Of a DNA stretch of 64,000 nucleotides, positions 1 to 33,862 are shown in pieces. The notes beneath the pieces were generated by a model, which was not told where the DNA came from, made no database searches, and saw only the letters and a program-made list of their open reading frames with translations. Made by a program: the position numbers and the translations under genes. Numbering within the stretch: the stretch's first letter is position 1; each line of letters begins with the position of its first letter. The stretch covers positions 22,367,872-22,431,871 of the forward strand of contig NC_058499.1 of the NCBI RefSeq assembly GCF_020382885.2, read 5' to 3'. The stretch is from Scatophagus argus (lineage: Eukaryota > Chordata > Actinopteri > Scatophagidae).

Positions 1-2760
1 CAAGGTTAGCTGCAGTTTTTCCAGCCCTTTCACCAAGTGGAAGCTTCCTTGGATGTTTAAGTCACGTCTTTAATGTACGTCATGATTTATCCACTGAATG
101 TGTTTCCAATGCACTTTGCTGCATTTATTTTTATTGCATTTATAATAGCTTTTCTACCACAGCCCATCATTGAAGAAGAAAGCCTGTAATATTTTCAATT
201 TTGTTGAATTTACAGTATTTTTTTAAATGCATTTTATTTATTAATACACAAATCTGGCGTGTGGACATACACTTTCACACTGTACTGAAGTCAGTGGGAC
301 AGGACTCCAAAGTCTCCTAAGGAGATAATAAGGCTGCTAAGACTGCAGGTAAAGGAAGTTGGGTTGGTTTGGTTTTGATTGACGGGTGTCTCAGCCTATC
401 ACAGACAAATGCCACTTGCTCCAGCGAAGCTCCATTGATCCAACTCCTTTGCTTAAATGTCCTTGCCCCACAGCGGACACATTAGGCCACATTATTGTTC
501 TTCTGTCCAAAAAGCTGAGTCATCTCGACTCAAACTACAGATTGTCGTGTCACACTAACCCATAAAAAACCAAAACAAATGTAGCTTATCAGGCCTGTCA
601 GTTATACCAAAGATTTCTGCATGTACACCCAGAAGCGCAGTGAGTCCGACAGGCTGGACGGTATTGATCAGGGACAGTACTTAATAATTTATATCAGTAT
701 GTTGTAAAATGAGCCTGACGTGTCATTCATAATTCTTGTTTGATGAAAAAAAAAATCATTAGAAAAATAAAAAACTATATTTGAAAACTATCTGAAAAAA
801 CATAGCGTGAAGAAATTCATTTTGAGCCACTTTTGTTAACTTGTGTTTTGTTGGCAACAACCAGGAGACATTTTGCTCTCCTGGTTGTATCAAAGTGTTG
901 TAGGCTGTTTGTGAGTTTTCCTGCTGCGCTGTGAAGATGTGTCGTCATGTTGTGGACATGCGGCCGTTTGTGTCCTCAGGCCATCTTTGATTTGCAGACA
1001 TTTTAATAGAAACAATTCCTCCAGCGTGCAGCAGTGTCTCTCTGCTGAGGCCTTGCCTTCTCTCTGCGTTTTCGTATTTTCTTTTTATTTTTGCTGTGTT
1101 TCTGGACGTCAATACCGAAGAAAGACAATTGATGATCGAGTGTCACTGGCAGCTCGTGAAATGATGACGTTTTGGGTTTCCGAGCTGAATGAGACTCAAC
1201 AATCAACTGTCTTGGTCCAGAATCTGTGAATGTTGAGTTTACAGACAGCATGTTTGTTATAGCTGTGAAGCTGCAGAGCCTGCTGGCTGACATGATGGGG
1301 TTGTCACAGCAAGAAATAACGAAATAGAAGCACAAGAAAGGAGAAGAGGTACTTACGGTAACAGCAAAAAAAAAAAAAAACAAAACCAAAAAAAAACAAA
1401 ATAAAACAAAATAAACAAACCACAGAAGCCGTTATATTTTTCATAGTTTAAACTTAGAATTGTCATTGATATTTTCAGATTTATTTCATGTAGGCCTATT
1501 TAAATGACAGCATAAATCAACTTTGATCGTTTAGAAAAGCAGTCAATTGTCAGCAAAATTAATTAGCAAATTTACAAAATGAATTTACGCAGCGACATTA
1601 ACGCAGCAGAAACCTTTTGTTCAACACGTTTTCTTATTTCGGCACAAGTTTCTTCCTTTTGTGCGCATTAATCCGCAGCGTCCCCAGCGCACAAATTCGC
1701 TGTGAATTAAGAACAAATGACAGATTACCTTTCCTTATTATCATTTCATGTCATGTTAAAGACGAACAGAAGGTTAAAGGCTGTGTGTGTGCGCTTGCTC
1801 AGTGAGCACCTAACGCTGACGGGAAGCGCCGCAGCCGCTCTGTGGACGTTCATCACCGCAGGTAAAGAACACACACACAGCTGAATGTGTCTGTAATAAC
1901 ACCATAAAAATGCCAATAAGAAGAAGAAAAACATGTCGTTTAATTTCTAATAATGTATAGTGTTAATAATTATTGCGTGGACCTACTGTTTTATTACTGT
2001 GCAGTGGTGGAAAAATAGAAATAATTGAAAATTCCCCCACTGTCCGCTTCACCATGTGCCTCCAGATACAGTTTTTCTTTCTTTCTTTTTTAATCCCGTG
2101 GCTCTAATAAATTATAAACAGCTCAGGGTCACTGGTCTTTTTAACTCAAGTTTTACTATCTCTGCTAATGACTAAATTTCAGTAGCAAAAATCTGTCCCG
2201 TAAACTGAATAAAACAAATAAACGTCACTCCGTCAAGATTTAACGTCACGCCTGGCGTTAAAAATCGATCTTCCAAAAACAATATATATATATATATACA
2301 TGTACATGATGAAACCTAATGTTTTTCTAATCATTAAGATGAATTCAAAAGAACTATACAGTCTACTAACTGCAGCAGCTTTGCTCAAAGAGGCCGTTGT
2401 ATTTCATCTTATTTTACTCTTTAAAACGCATCGGGGCGTGAGGCCGGACTCCTTTTCTCAGGTCTGTGTCTGTCCAGGTGAATTTTGAGGTTCGAATACG
2501 AGGCTGTCACCGGATGTGATGGAGAATTTGTTCCATTAGAAACCTCTTCAGATAAGCTTATGTAACGCTCTGTGCATCTGACCCCGGAAAACATCAGCTC
2601 GCTGAAAAAATATCAGCCTCTCTACTTTGTTGATTTAAAGCGTAATAACCTTTAAAAAAAAAAAGAGTAGTTCATGAAGATGATATAATAATTCTAACAA
2701 ATTATTTTTGTTTCAGTTACAAGTTTAAAAAAAAAAGGTTGAAATTGGTATTTATTTTCC
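1..2760. other. wt1 upstream noncoding region
   Basis: No coding region is supported here. The longest open frames (under 130 codons) run through A-rich or mixed sequence without any recognisable domain. The stretch holds an A-rich tract near 1366-1420, a short (TA)n at about 2283-2298 and A-rich runs near 2653-2665 and 2727-2738. It presumably contains distal wt1 regulatory sequence, but I cannot point to a specific element. Confidence 0.5.
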
Positions 2761-2767
2761 TTCAAAA

Positions 2768-2877
2768 GTGTGTGTGTGTGTGTGTGCACGCGTGCTGTTC
2801 AACATACAGTAAATGAATGAAGTCAGAGGGCTCCTGTCCCTCATCACCTCCTGACTCCACCTCCTACCCTCCTCAGA

Positions 2878-2909
<32 letters not shown>

Positions 2910-2910
2910 G
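2768..2910. repeat. (TG)n and (CA)n microsatellites upstream of wt1
   Basis: A (TG)n run at about 2768-2786 and a (CA)n run at 2882-2909 flank about 95 bases of mixed sequence. They lie 100-250 bases upstream of the first long open leader sequence of wt1, so they sit in or next to the probable promoter. Confidence 0.85.
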
Positions 2911-24050
<21,140 letters not shown>

Positions 24051-26400
24051 GTCTTTTGTCAGCCAGAGTTGTCATCTGCATATATTTTCTGTCTTCAGTA
24101 AATCCAGACCTGGTGACCCTCTTTGCGCACAGGAAACCAGCCTCAGCAGTGTTCTAATGGGTTCTTTAAGAATCATTTTGTTAATACAAACTAGATACAA
24201 CTGTCTACACAAATCCAAATTAAGTAATGAACTTTTTCCTGAACATGAACATGAACAGTTCTGAAATCTGTGGGTTGCATAGTCTATGAAAGTTTATCGT
24301 GGCTTTCAGGGTATAGAAATTGTAGGATAAGATTGGACATATTTTGTATTTCTGCTATTTCCAGTGAATCCCATGGAAAGCCCAAAACCACCAGTGTGTG
24401 AAAAATGCTGACCCCTCACTCAGTTGAATGGGACCACTTTGTTGATAACAGCAGGAGTTCCAACATATGGCAGAAAAGTTGCACAGTTGCTGTGCAGCAT
24501 TTTGCTGTCTGTTAAGCTTTTAATCTCACCAACCCCTTTGACACAACCTGTTGAAAGTGGTAATGTGGTGCTGTAATTCTGCCTCATCATTACCGTACTA
24601 CATTAGGAGGTAGGAACAGAGCCCACCATCAGCATGCTATCTAAAGCTATGCACTGGGAAGGCGTTATGTTGGATGGGCACCAACAAAATATTGAACTAA
24701 ATCAAATTTTGAACACATAAATAATGGTCAAATCAGCCTCAACAGCAACAGGTCAGAGTTCCCTTTATTTTATAATTAAATTAAATGTAACTACTTACTC
24801 CCCAACACCAACTGGCATAGTGAGGGTTTTCTTACAGTTGTTTCTGATGTGATTGATTAAATTGTTCCCAAATTCCCTGGATTTGGTCACAAACTTATAA
24901 GTATAAATATAAGTATCTGTACTTACATACATATAGATTTTTTGAAAAAGCTAAATCATTTCCTAAAACAACAGGGCACTGAGTTTAGAGGCATACAAGC
25001 AGAATTAAATAGAGGATTTGTTTGGGACTATTTTCAGCTGCAGATTGAGTACAGTACAATCTAGCAATTGTTGGATTTGGTCTTTTCATGGGATTCAACT
25101 ATCGAGCTAGAATACAGATTATCAACCGACCTACCCTTTGAAGAAATGTGTCCTGTAATTTTGAATTTTTTCAGTTTTCACATTTCACAAAATGTGAAAT
25201 AACTGAAAAGAGCAACAGTTGTTGTAACATTTTTCTGTTGTCAATAATGCGTGTCAGCCGGGTGTAAATGTAAAATAGTGCACAAACCCAATTAGATTTA
25301 CGTTACATTTACTTTAGCTCCAAGAAGGCCTTAATGCCCAGAGTGAATGTTGGTATGTTTTTTTAACATCAAAACATAATCTTGACAAAACTGTTTCCAT
25401 TCCAACCATATTATAACATGTCTTCATCTCCAGTTATTGTCTGTTTTCTTGCCACCATCCGGCACCATGTGTACAGACAGGTCAAAGGTTGTGGTCAGCT
25501 ACACACTACAAGCTCTTACAGCTTAGCGCCTTCAGCTGTTGTAAATATCTATTACTTTGAACTACTCTAAGAAGGTTTATTTATTATCTTTTAGTAGACA
25601 TAAATTGCTTTCCCTGGAATGAATGATGGAGAGTGAGGTGTCGTTCAGTCTCTCTGCCTTTTCTTATAATGTCTCAGTTATACCATAAAAAAAAAACGAT
25701 GCTGGGTTTGAATTAAAGAGATCAAAATAAGTGATCCATTTGCATCCCATGCAGTGTTTGCAGTTCTCTTATCACCTTAAAATATACATTGCAAACACAG
25801 CTATGCCTTTATGGTTGTTTTTAAGCAGCTGAACTATTTTTGTTTTTGAGTAATGTGAGGATGTGAAGATTGTATTTTTTTTTTTCCTAGCAGTGCTCTT
25901 AGAGCTAAATCGTCTGCGTCTCTTGTTTCTGTGGTGTGTAAATATTGCTGGACTTTGGCAGTGTTTTCAACACTGCAAGCTCTAAAGTATGTCTGCTGGG
26001 TCACACTGGCTCTGTGGCTGGGACATTACGGTCAAGATGTAAATAATACGTCTTCACCATGGGAACTGAACTCTTTCCATGGGGGAAAATATGTAACTTA
26101 ACTGATATATTTTAGATTTTTTCTTTGGGTGGATCCAAGAATTGTTCATACTTTCGGATCTCTTTCTTTCGTGTGTTTTAATATTTGAGTCATAAAACAG
26201 CAAATGTCAGTGAACCATTTTGTACTCAAGTGTGTGAGATAATTGGAAATGATGCTTTCTCTCTGTGTAAATGTAATGGGACTGTTTTGATACAGTTTGT
26301 CTCTGTGGTCTTTATTTATTCATTTAAAAGATTGTTGTTGTTTTTTAACTTCAGTCATCATTTATTTATTAGTCAGCAATATCATCGTCCTTGAGCTCAC
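24051..26400 (+). other. wt1: wt1 3' untranslated region (end uncertain)
   Basis: AT-rich sequence directly after the stop codon with no open frame of interest. ATTAAA-type signals occur at 25004-25009 and near 25713, but no canonical AATAAA clearly marks the end, so the poly(A) site is not assigned. Mammalian WT1 has a 3' UTR of over 1 kb, which would fit an end between about 25 and 26.4 kb. Confidence 0.45.
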
Positions 26401-27443
26401 ATCTTCACTTAACAGTCTGTCCATGGTGTTAAAATATCAGCTACGCTTGACACACAAGAGATAATATCCATGAAATACTGATGGCCTCATTATGTATAAT
26501 TCTATCATTAGGAGGATCCAGTTATTGTTTTTTTATAAATATAACATTGTCCTGAAGTTGCAATATCTTGCGAAAAAAAGAAGAAAGAAAGAAGAAAAAA
26601 ATGTTGAAATGAAATATGTGCACACAGTCCATACATCAGCTGACCTTGACTGAGGTTGCCTCCCATAACACACATGAGAATGTTTTCTTCTTCACTTTAT
26701 CCTGTTCTTTTTGTGACTAAAATCACCCTTTCTACTTTTAAAAACAGAATTAGAACGTTGTTACTGAGCAGATCTGTGAGTGACAAAGAAAAGAAACAGT
26801 GGTTCAAAATTAAAAAAAAATAATAAATAAAAAAAGCAAACTCTGTGTGCACAATCAGCACACACACATACACACAGTACAGTACCATCCACTTTCCTCT
26901 CTTTATCTCTCACCAGATTCCTCATTGCATTCCTTGGCTGTCCTCTCAGTGAAAAAAAGGCGCAGTAAAGGCAGATAAAAATGAACGTGTTTTCTTTCGG
27001 CTTCTCTCAACTTCTTCACTCTTCTCGTGGCTCTCATCCCTCTATGTCCTCCGTTATCCTCTTTTCTACGTTAAAAATCTGTTGATTTAACTTAGGACAG
27101 TGCTTTTTTTTTTTTTTAGAGAGGAAATTTTATCAATAAGACGACAAACAGCAACAGTCACATTTATGAAAGTAGTAACTCATAACCATTTTTATGGAGA
27201 GAGAGAGAAAGAGAGAGAAGGCAGCAGAGCAGAAAACCGAGACAGAGACAGATGGAGGCAGAGATTGATTGAGACAGATACAGCAATGTTTCTTTTGTGA
27301 ACTTTTATCACAAGTTTAGCCAAAGTGTTAGCGTAAATCAGACAACGTGTCCGATTCCCTCAGTGGAAATCCCCTGAAACTCCCCAGGGCTCTTTGTGCT
27401 ATATCTCAGCTGTCGGACAAGGCCTATATCTCTCATCTCTCTG

Positions 27444-27486
<43 letters not shown>

Positions 27487-29980
27487 GGTGTTTGTCTGTC
27501 CCAGCCTCATGCCGCTGCAGGCCTTTGAAGTGAGATAGCTGGTCAGTGTAACTGCAGTTTTGTCCACTTTGAGTAGTCATATTAGACGCTGTATCTAAAT
27601 GGTCTACTTAGAGCAGATATAGAAAACATGGATTAGGCCCCAGACGAAGTACTGGGAGAAAAACCCAGTACATCAACCCTTCCCGGTGCTCAGCTAGTCA
27701 GAATATTTCTGTAGTTACGCTTGCAGTTAGCTTAGGCTGGTCTCAGACAGTGTTTCAGCTACTACAAAGTGTACCAATTATGAAGGTTGTTAATGTTGTA
27801 ATAATTTCTACATTAAAATGGCTAGAAACAACTAGACTAAGCATTAACTGTTCACTAGGATTAACAACCTATTTGTTGAATATTGTGTTGAGCTGTGTTC
27901 TTACATTATCCCAGATGTTTCCAACAATGATCAAGCCCAGAGCAATCTGTTATTTCATTCAAGCTAACAGTGTATTTCATTTGGTTGCGTGTCACTATAA
28001 CTTCCAGGAAACAGTCACGGAGTGAGGAAGGTTGCTGGCGAATGTGGTTAAAACTTGAAAAACATGTTGAAACATTTCCCCGTCAGTAAACATTACTGAG
28101 TTTTTCAAAAGCAGTAATAGGTGTTTAACAACGAAGACAGCGACTCACGATCTCATGCTAATTGCATTCTTTGTTTAGCAGCAGAAACTGCAAACTAGAC
28201 CTTTACAAACCCAAGGAAACCCCAAAACAAATGTTAATGTTGTCCGTTGTGGTGATCTGCAGCACACAGCTGACAGGTAGGATACGTGCTTATTGCATGA
28301 CATAGCAGAACTGTTTATTTAACTGACTGATTGTGGACAGCAAGCGTCCAATGTGATGCAGGCCCTCCACACCCACAGGTCCATCTACACAGGCGTTTGA
28401 ATTTAAGTTACCTGAGTCCTCCTGGGGACTGTGTGTGTGTGTGTGTGCGTGTGTGTGTGTGTTGGTACAGACTGCGTGATTAACACCTGCCTCCTTTTTT
28501 TCATGCACCTGTTAATTACTTAATTACTTACAACTTCTGACTGGTTTGTTAAACTTGATCACTTAATGTAATTCCAGGCCTATCTGTGCCCAGGTTAGCA
28601 GAACTCTAATCACCCTGAATAACTGTGTAGGTCTAATGTAAGGATGCCCATAGGAGCTTTGTCAGATGAGCTAGAGCTTTATATGGCCAGACCAGAATAT
28701 GAAACACAAGAGTGGAGACACAGAAAGCTGCTGTACCCCAAAGTGTTCGGAGTACCTGTCTGTACTCCTACATATTACAGCTTTCAATAATGTCTAGTAT
28801 AAATAAACCACTGAACCTATGAATGAATGAATGAAGTGTTTATTTTTGTATCATGCATATAATTACGTCCCGCCTAACCCACATGTGCTTAAGAAAGAAA
28901 GCTCATACAGTGTAAAATCCAGAATGCTGAGTGTATACAATACTTTTACAAGTCCAAAAAATAAAGAAAACACATTCAAATGGTTTATCAGCACATTAAC
29001 CACGTACTGTATGATATTAGAGAAACACTGTGCCTTATTTTCCTGGCCTTTTGGGAGAAAGTAAGCAAACTTGAACACAATCATGTGTTTTCATCATCTG
29101 CCCATCTGAATATGTCTTATTAATTTAATTTACTATGTACTGTAACAAAAGACTATGTACAAAAACAAAAAAATATAACATATTTATATTGTATTTATAT
29201 GACAGAGTGCACACAAAAGGACTGAAAGGGGACAGAAGACAGAGTAGAACATATAGCTGACTATTGGTTTTAATGATGTTTTGATAGTTGGTTAGAGTAA
29301 AGTTATGCCCCCTTGTGGTATAACCCAGCTATGAGTGCTCTTATTGTAATATTTCCATCACTTTCCCCTGGTTTCCAAAAATGTAATAAGCAATTAAGTT
29401 TATGAAGATGAGTAAAACTGACAGTGTTAGCGGTGTTTGATTTTCCCAAAGAAGAAAGTAAGGAAAAAAGTATATAAACAAACAAATAAACAGATACAGA
29501 TGTCCATGATGGGGCAGAGAATAAAGAAACGGAGGGAAAGAGTACAAGACAGGATAAAAATAAATAAATAAAAAAGACAGAGACATCCTCTGCGGTCATG
29601 TTGTTCTGGGATCTGTGGAAGCAGAGACGATACTGTGTGATGTTTAGGTCCTGGTACAGCTCAGCACAACTCATTCCACACACACACACACACACACACA
29701 GAGCTGGAAGTGCTCAGTGGAGTTTGTTTCTCAAGAGGCTGCATTCCTTCACTGTCAAAGACTCAAGTTGTTTCAAGAGGATAAAAATTCTGACATGAGT
29801 ACAGCAAAGCCGCAGCAGGATAGATTACTATTAACTACAGAGTAAGTGCTGAGTCAACAGAAAATATAGCAACAAAATATTTTTCATTTCATTGTTACTT
29901 GTCCTCACTCGCTGTGGTGATTTTAACGATATTATTATTATTTTAACATCAGTAACTTATTAATTAATGGCTGGCAGATT
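26401..29980. other. Intergenic region between wt1 and the HERC pair, proximal part
   Basis: No gene supported. Holds low-complexity purine tracts (about 27197-27250), (TG)n arrays at about 27447-27486 and 28432-28461, a (CA)n array at about 29677-29700, and a CTCF-like motif on the - strand at 29306-29318. Confidence 0.6.
27447..27486. repeat. (TG)n microsatellite
   Basis: About 40 bases of uninterrupted TG in intergenic sequence. Confidence 0.9.
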
Positions 29981-29984
29981 CTAC

Positions 29985-30215
29985 CAGCAGCCTCTCTGTG
30001 TTTTTCATTTTGTGCCTCCGGGTTGGATTTGGAGGGGAATCTGTTTTATTGCTCTGTGGCACAAAACAGGAAGAAGCCGATGTTCCTCCAGCCCAGACTG
30101 AGCTGAAGCTTTGACAGTTTCTGGCAGTGGGAGATGAGAGGAGTGAAAGGCTGATGGAAGAATCACTTCCAACATGGTTATCCTCTTCAGTACAGCCAAG
30201 AGAACAACAAGGGAA
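29985..30215. repeat. Duplicated segment, copy 1 (uninterrupted)
   Basis: Contains TTTTTCATTTTGTGCCTC, GGTTGGATTTGGAGGG, AACAGGAAGAAGC, TTTCTGGCAGTGGGAGATGA and CCAACATGGTTATCCTCTT in that order. The same words recur, split in two, at 31125-31190 and 31755-31905. This is a diverged repeat of unknown family; no coding function is claimed. Confidence 0.65.
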
Positions 30216-30544
30216 CCACAAGAAATGGAGTGTATGAGAAATAGACTTTTATTATTTTTAAATGTGGTGTAAGTTTTGAGATAAACTAGCAATAAATGTG
30301 TGAAAAATGTCTGAATAAATGTCCCAGTTTCAGTTCTGAAAATGACATATTTGCATCTAACCATCATGAATATGACTACATTATTGATATGAAAGTACAC
30401 AATTTTCAGTACTGGCTGTTGGCAGATAGGCTGGTTACATTACAACCACATTTAGTTGTTAGGTTCAAACAGGTTTTTAATTCCCTATAATTAACAATAA
30501 GCCCACAGGAGTTATGACTTACTTATTCATAGCAAAATTTGCTT

Positions 30545-30896
30545 CCCATTAATTTCATCCATCCATCCATTTTCCATATCGCTGGAGCCTATCCCAGCTG
30601 ACTACAGGCAAGAGGCGGGGTCCACCCTGAACTGGTCACCAGTCAATCGCAGGGCCAACACACAGACAACCACACACACTCACACTCACACCTAGGGGCA
30701 ATGCAGAGTAGCCAGTCAACCTAATGTGCATGTTTTTGGTATTGTGGGAGGAAGCCGGAGTACCCGGAGAAAACCCACGCAGACACAGGGAGAACATGCA
30801 AACTCCACATAGAAGGGCCCAGACCGGGATTCGAACCTGGAACCCTCTTGCTATGAGGCAACAGTGCTAACCACTGCACTGCCCCATTAATTTCAT
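30545..30896 (-). mobile_element. Full-length tRNA-derived SINE with 14-base target-site duplication
   Basis: The element spans about 30559-30882 and is bracketed by perfect direct repeats CCCATTAATTTCAT (30545-30558 and 30883-30896). On the - strand it starts with a tRNA-like head that includes a B-box-like GGTTCGAATCC and an upstream CAGTGGTTAGCACTG. It continues through the body and ends in a (GGAT)n tail. It resembles the Mermaid-type SINEs of fish; the family name is from memory. The intact duplication suggests a fairly recent insertion. Confidence 0.8.
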
Positions 30897-31124
30897 TCAT
30901 GTCTGATTTCAGATTGACCTGCTATCTCCACACCACTCCGGAGATCAGACTGGAAGAACTTTGACACAGGTTCATCAAGACTGACTTCTCATCCGGGATG
31001 TTCTTTTTGCTTATATTCTTGTTTAATAGCTGCCTGGCAATATTATACAAGCAACAGTAAAAAAGTGATAAAAATCACTGAGAGTTGTTAATGTTAATGT
31101 TGTTAGCCTGTTAGCCATGCTAGC

Positions 31125-31905
31125 TCCAGCAGCCGCTCTTGTGCTTTTCATTTTGTGCCTCTGGGTTAGATTTGGAGGGAAATCTAGAGCTGGCATCTAA
31201 TGTGACATTTTACATATGTGTTGAGTAGCACTTTCTAATCAGTGGAATAACATGGCAGTAACAATCACCTACCGTCCCTGTTGTACGGCAGATGATCTTG
31301 TCCTCTCCTGGGGGTTAAGGACCTCATTATCTCCCCAGTTTGCAGACATTTTCACCTGCTCTGCTTCTTCTTTGTGTTAGCTACTAATTGCTGCTAGGTG
31401 CTTTAATGATCTCCCAATTATGGGTCACACACATAAAACATTTTTCAACACGTCACAGCCCTGTCCCGTTCTGCCAGATTGCTGGCTCGCTCCTTTTGTG
31501 CAGATGTCACAGACAACTGCAGGCGCTGCTGCTACCTCTGCAGAACAGAAAAACAGTGCATCAGTCCTGCCTTGAACAGGTTCTGTGAAAGGTGCTGCCC
31601 CAACTGCCAGTGAGCAACTCCACTGCAGCAGAATGGAATAAGGGATTTGCTCAAGGGCACCTTGGTGGGGATAATGAGGGTGGGATTTACCCTGTCAGTC
31701 TCTGGAGTTTAGCTGACAACCTCTGATCACAAGTTGTTCTTTAGTTCTCCACTGCTGTATGAGCCAAACAGGAAGAAGCTGCTCCAGCCCTGAGCTGAAA
31801 TTTTAATAGTTTCTGGCAGCGGCAGATGAAAGGAGTGAAAAGCTGGAAGAATCACCTCCAACATGGTTATCCTCTTAAAGTAAAGCCAAGAGAACACTGA
31901 CAGGG
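31125..31905. repeat. Duplicated segment, copy 2 (interrupted)
   Basis: The first part (31125-31190) matches copy 1 up to GGAGGGAAATCT and the second (31755-31905) resumes at AACAGGAAGAAGC. About 560 bases with no counterpart lie between them. TTAGC/GCTAGC-rich words occur on both outer sides (about 31100-31130 and 31920-31955). Confidence 0.55.
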
Positions 31906-33660
31906 ATGACAGGGTGACTGCTGCTGTTAGCATGCTAGCCATATTAGCTCAGGCAGTTTACGTTTACAACCCAAGTGACACTAGTTCCTTTGGCTATTTT
32001 TGGAAAACATTTCCATGATCTGAGGAGAGATTGTCCTGGTGATAACCTCTGAAAGTTTTAGCTCTTGCATACCAATGCTGAGCTTTTATGTCAAAACACC
32101 ACCTTTTAGTCAGCTTTGCAGGTTTATCTCTTCAATCTTTACTTTGATGGTGAAATTATTTGAGGAAAAATTTCCTCAAGTTTCAGAGAGTTCAAGGCCA
32201 GTGCCAGTGTTCGTCTACACTCGTCTACACACAATGGAGTCCAATCATACAGCTGTAGAAAGGGCCGGTCTCTACCTCCCCCTTGTGGTTGACCTGTGTC
32301 ATTATCTATAAGAGGGATAAGTTCACAAGTTCATTCTGCACATTAACAGGATTTGAGAAGTACGAATGATTTATCAGTACCACATTTTTAACATTATATT
32401 TCTTTGCTGAGTTCTGACATTCTGTAATAATGATTCAAACTTTTTATGGTCATGATGCTCATATGTCTTCATGAAATTCAACCAATTTGCTATTCTTTCA
32501 GCTGTAATGTAATTTATTTATTTGAAAAAAAAAGCTAAGATAGTGATTTCAAGACACCTGTCTTCTACAATAAACTGTTAAATAATTTCATCAAGTTAAT
32601 TGAAATGATCAATGTAGTACCACAATATTTCACAGTTACTGTAAAGAGTTTCTCCCATATGACTATTATGTTGTCATGTGCTACCTCAGGTGACTGACCT
32701 GACATATTAACTGGCATACTGCATCATATGTGTGGGTCTCAACAGAGAACATCTTAATGCTGACTGAACGAAACACAAATGAAAGGACAAAATTGCTAAA
32801 ATTATTTCTCTGTAAAAACAAAATGGTAGGGCTAACCACGTATTGGTTATAATCGCATGCACAGTTGTAACAGATATAACATTTCCAATAACACTGTCTG
32901 TTTGCATCCATTTTGATGTACATGATAAAAATAGGTTATATATATAAACAAATATGAGTTGCCATGAAGAAGAAAGACAGGGGGACAGGGACAGATGAGT
33001 TTCGCACTGGGTACGTGGCTTCACTCACACAGACTTTAGGTACGTTTCCACCTTATCTTTGCTGCCCTTCAAGCCCGCCTCCTCTCTACAGCCACTGGGC
33101 TGTGAGAAAACTGAAGTTCCCTTCTAATCCCTACCTGCTTCACAGCTACCACCTGGTGGTGAAAACTGTGCACCACACCCACATATTAGTGCTGCATACA
33201 ATCATTCTGCGGTCAGAACCAACATAGTCTTTGGAACACTGACACTGTCTGTGTATGGCTCAACAGAACAGGAACATACTTAGGCTAATTATACTGAACA
33301 CTGTATGAAAATGAATAAATGCAGCAAACAGCAAACAGGAACCGTCTTCTGGGACCCAACAATATGTAAACATTATGTACAAAAATAATCAATCTGAGTC
33401 ATCACTTCTGATCTACAAGTGCAGCAGTGCCTGTACCTGTAGAGCTCTAGAGAAATTTGTTTTCCGAGGTAACTCAAAAGTCACAGTCAGCCCTCCTGAG
33501 TGCTGACACGGAACAAATCAACTCATCACTAAAACATAACTGATTCGCACATTCAAGTCGAACACTCCTAACGCGAGAAAATGACAAATAAAATGTACTT
33601 TGACGCAAAGCTGCTCTGTTAAAAGTCCTTCTTGGCCGTCTAACTATGAAATAAACAGAC
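31906..33660. other. Intergenic region upstream of HERC copy 1
   Basis: No gene, RNA or clear repeat seen. AT-rich with scattered short open frames lacking domains. Confidence 0.5.
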
Positions 33661-33862
33661 ATGCGCACCTCCACTTTCGTTTTAGCTTTTAAAGACCAAA
33701 CAAAACAACCGCACGACTGTGTCAAGTGTTGCTGTTTCGTTTGCTCTTCATTTCAGTGTTTAGGTTTCGTTTTTCGTAGCTCACAGCTTACGTCCCACTT
33801 TAAGTTTCGTTTCTGGGTCTTTAAAACCTCAGCTGACGGCCGTGAGGAGACAGTGTGACAAC
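33661..33862 (+). promoter_or_regulatory. Promoter of HERC copy 1 with IRF-type motifs
   Basis: Three copies of GTTTCGTTT (reverse complement AAACGAAAC, an interferon-regulatory-factor half-site pair) lie at 33734-33742, 33764-33772 and 33804-33812. The middle one extends to GTTTCGTTTTTC and fits an ISRE with one mismatch. A TATA-like TTTAAAA lies at 33820-33826, about 40 bases before the AUG. Function is inferred from motif match only. Confidence 0.6.

Noticed and set aside
30005..30400. 131-codon - strand frame sharing a peptide with another frame at 31727-31942
   Set aside because: The shared peptide comes from the duplicated noncoding repeat at about 30.1 and 31.8 kb, where copies differ by frameshifting changes; no evidence of coding constraint.
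30819..30882. tRNA-like B box on the - strand
   Set aside because: It belongs to the tRNA-derived head of the SINE. No complete cloverleaf is evident, so no tRNA gene is called.
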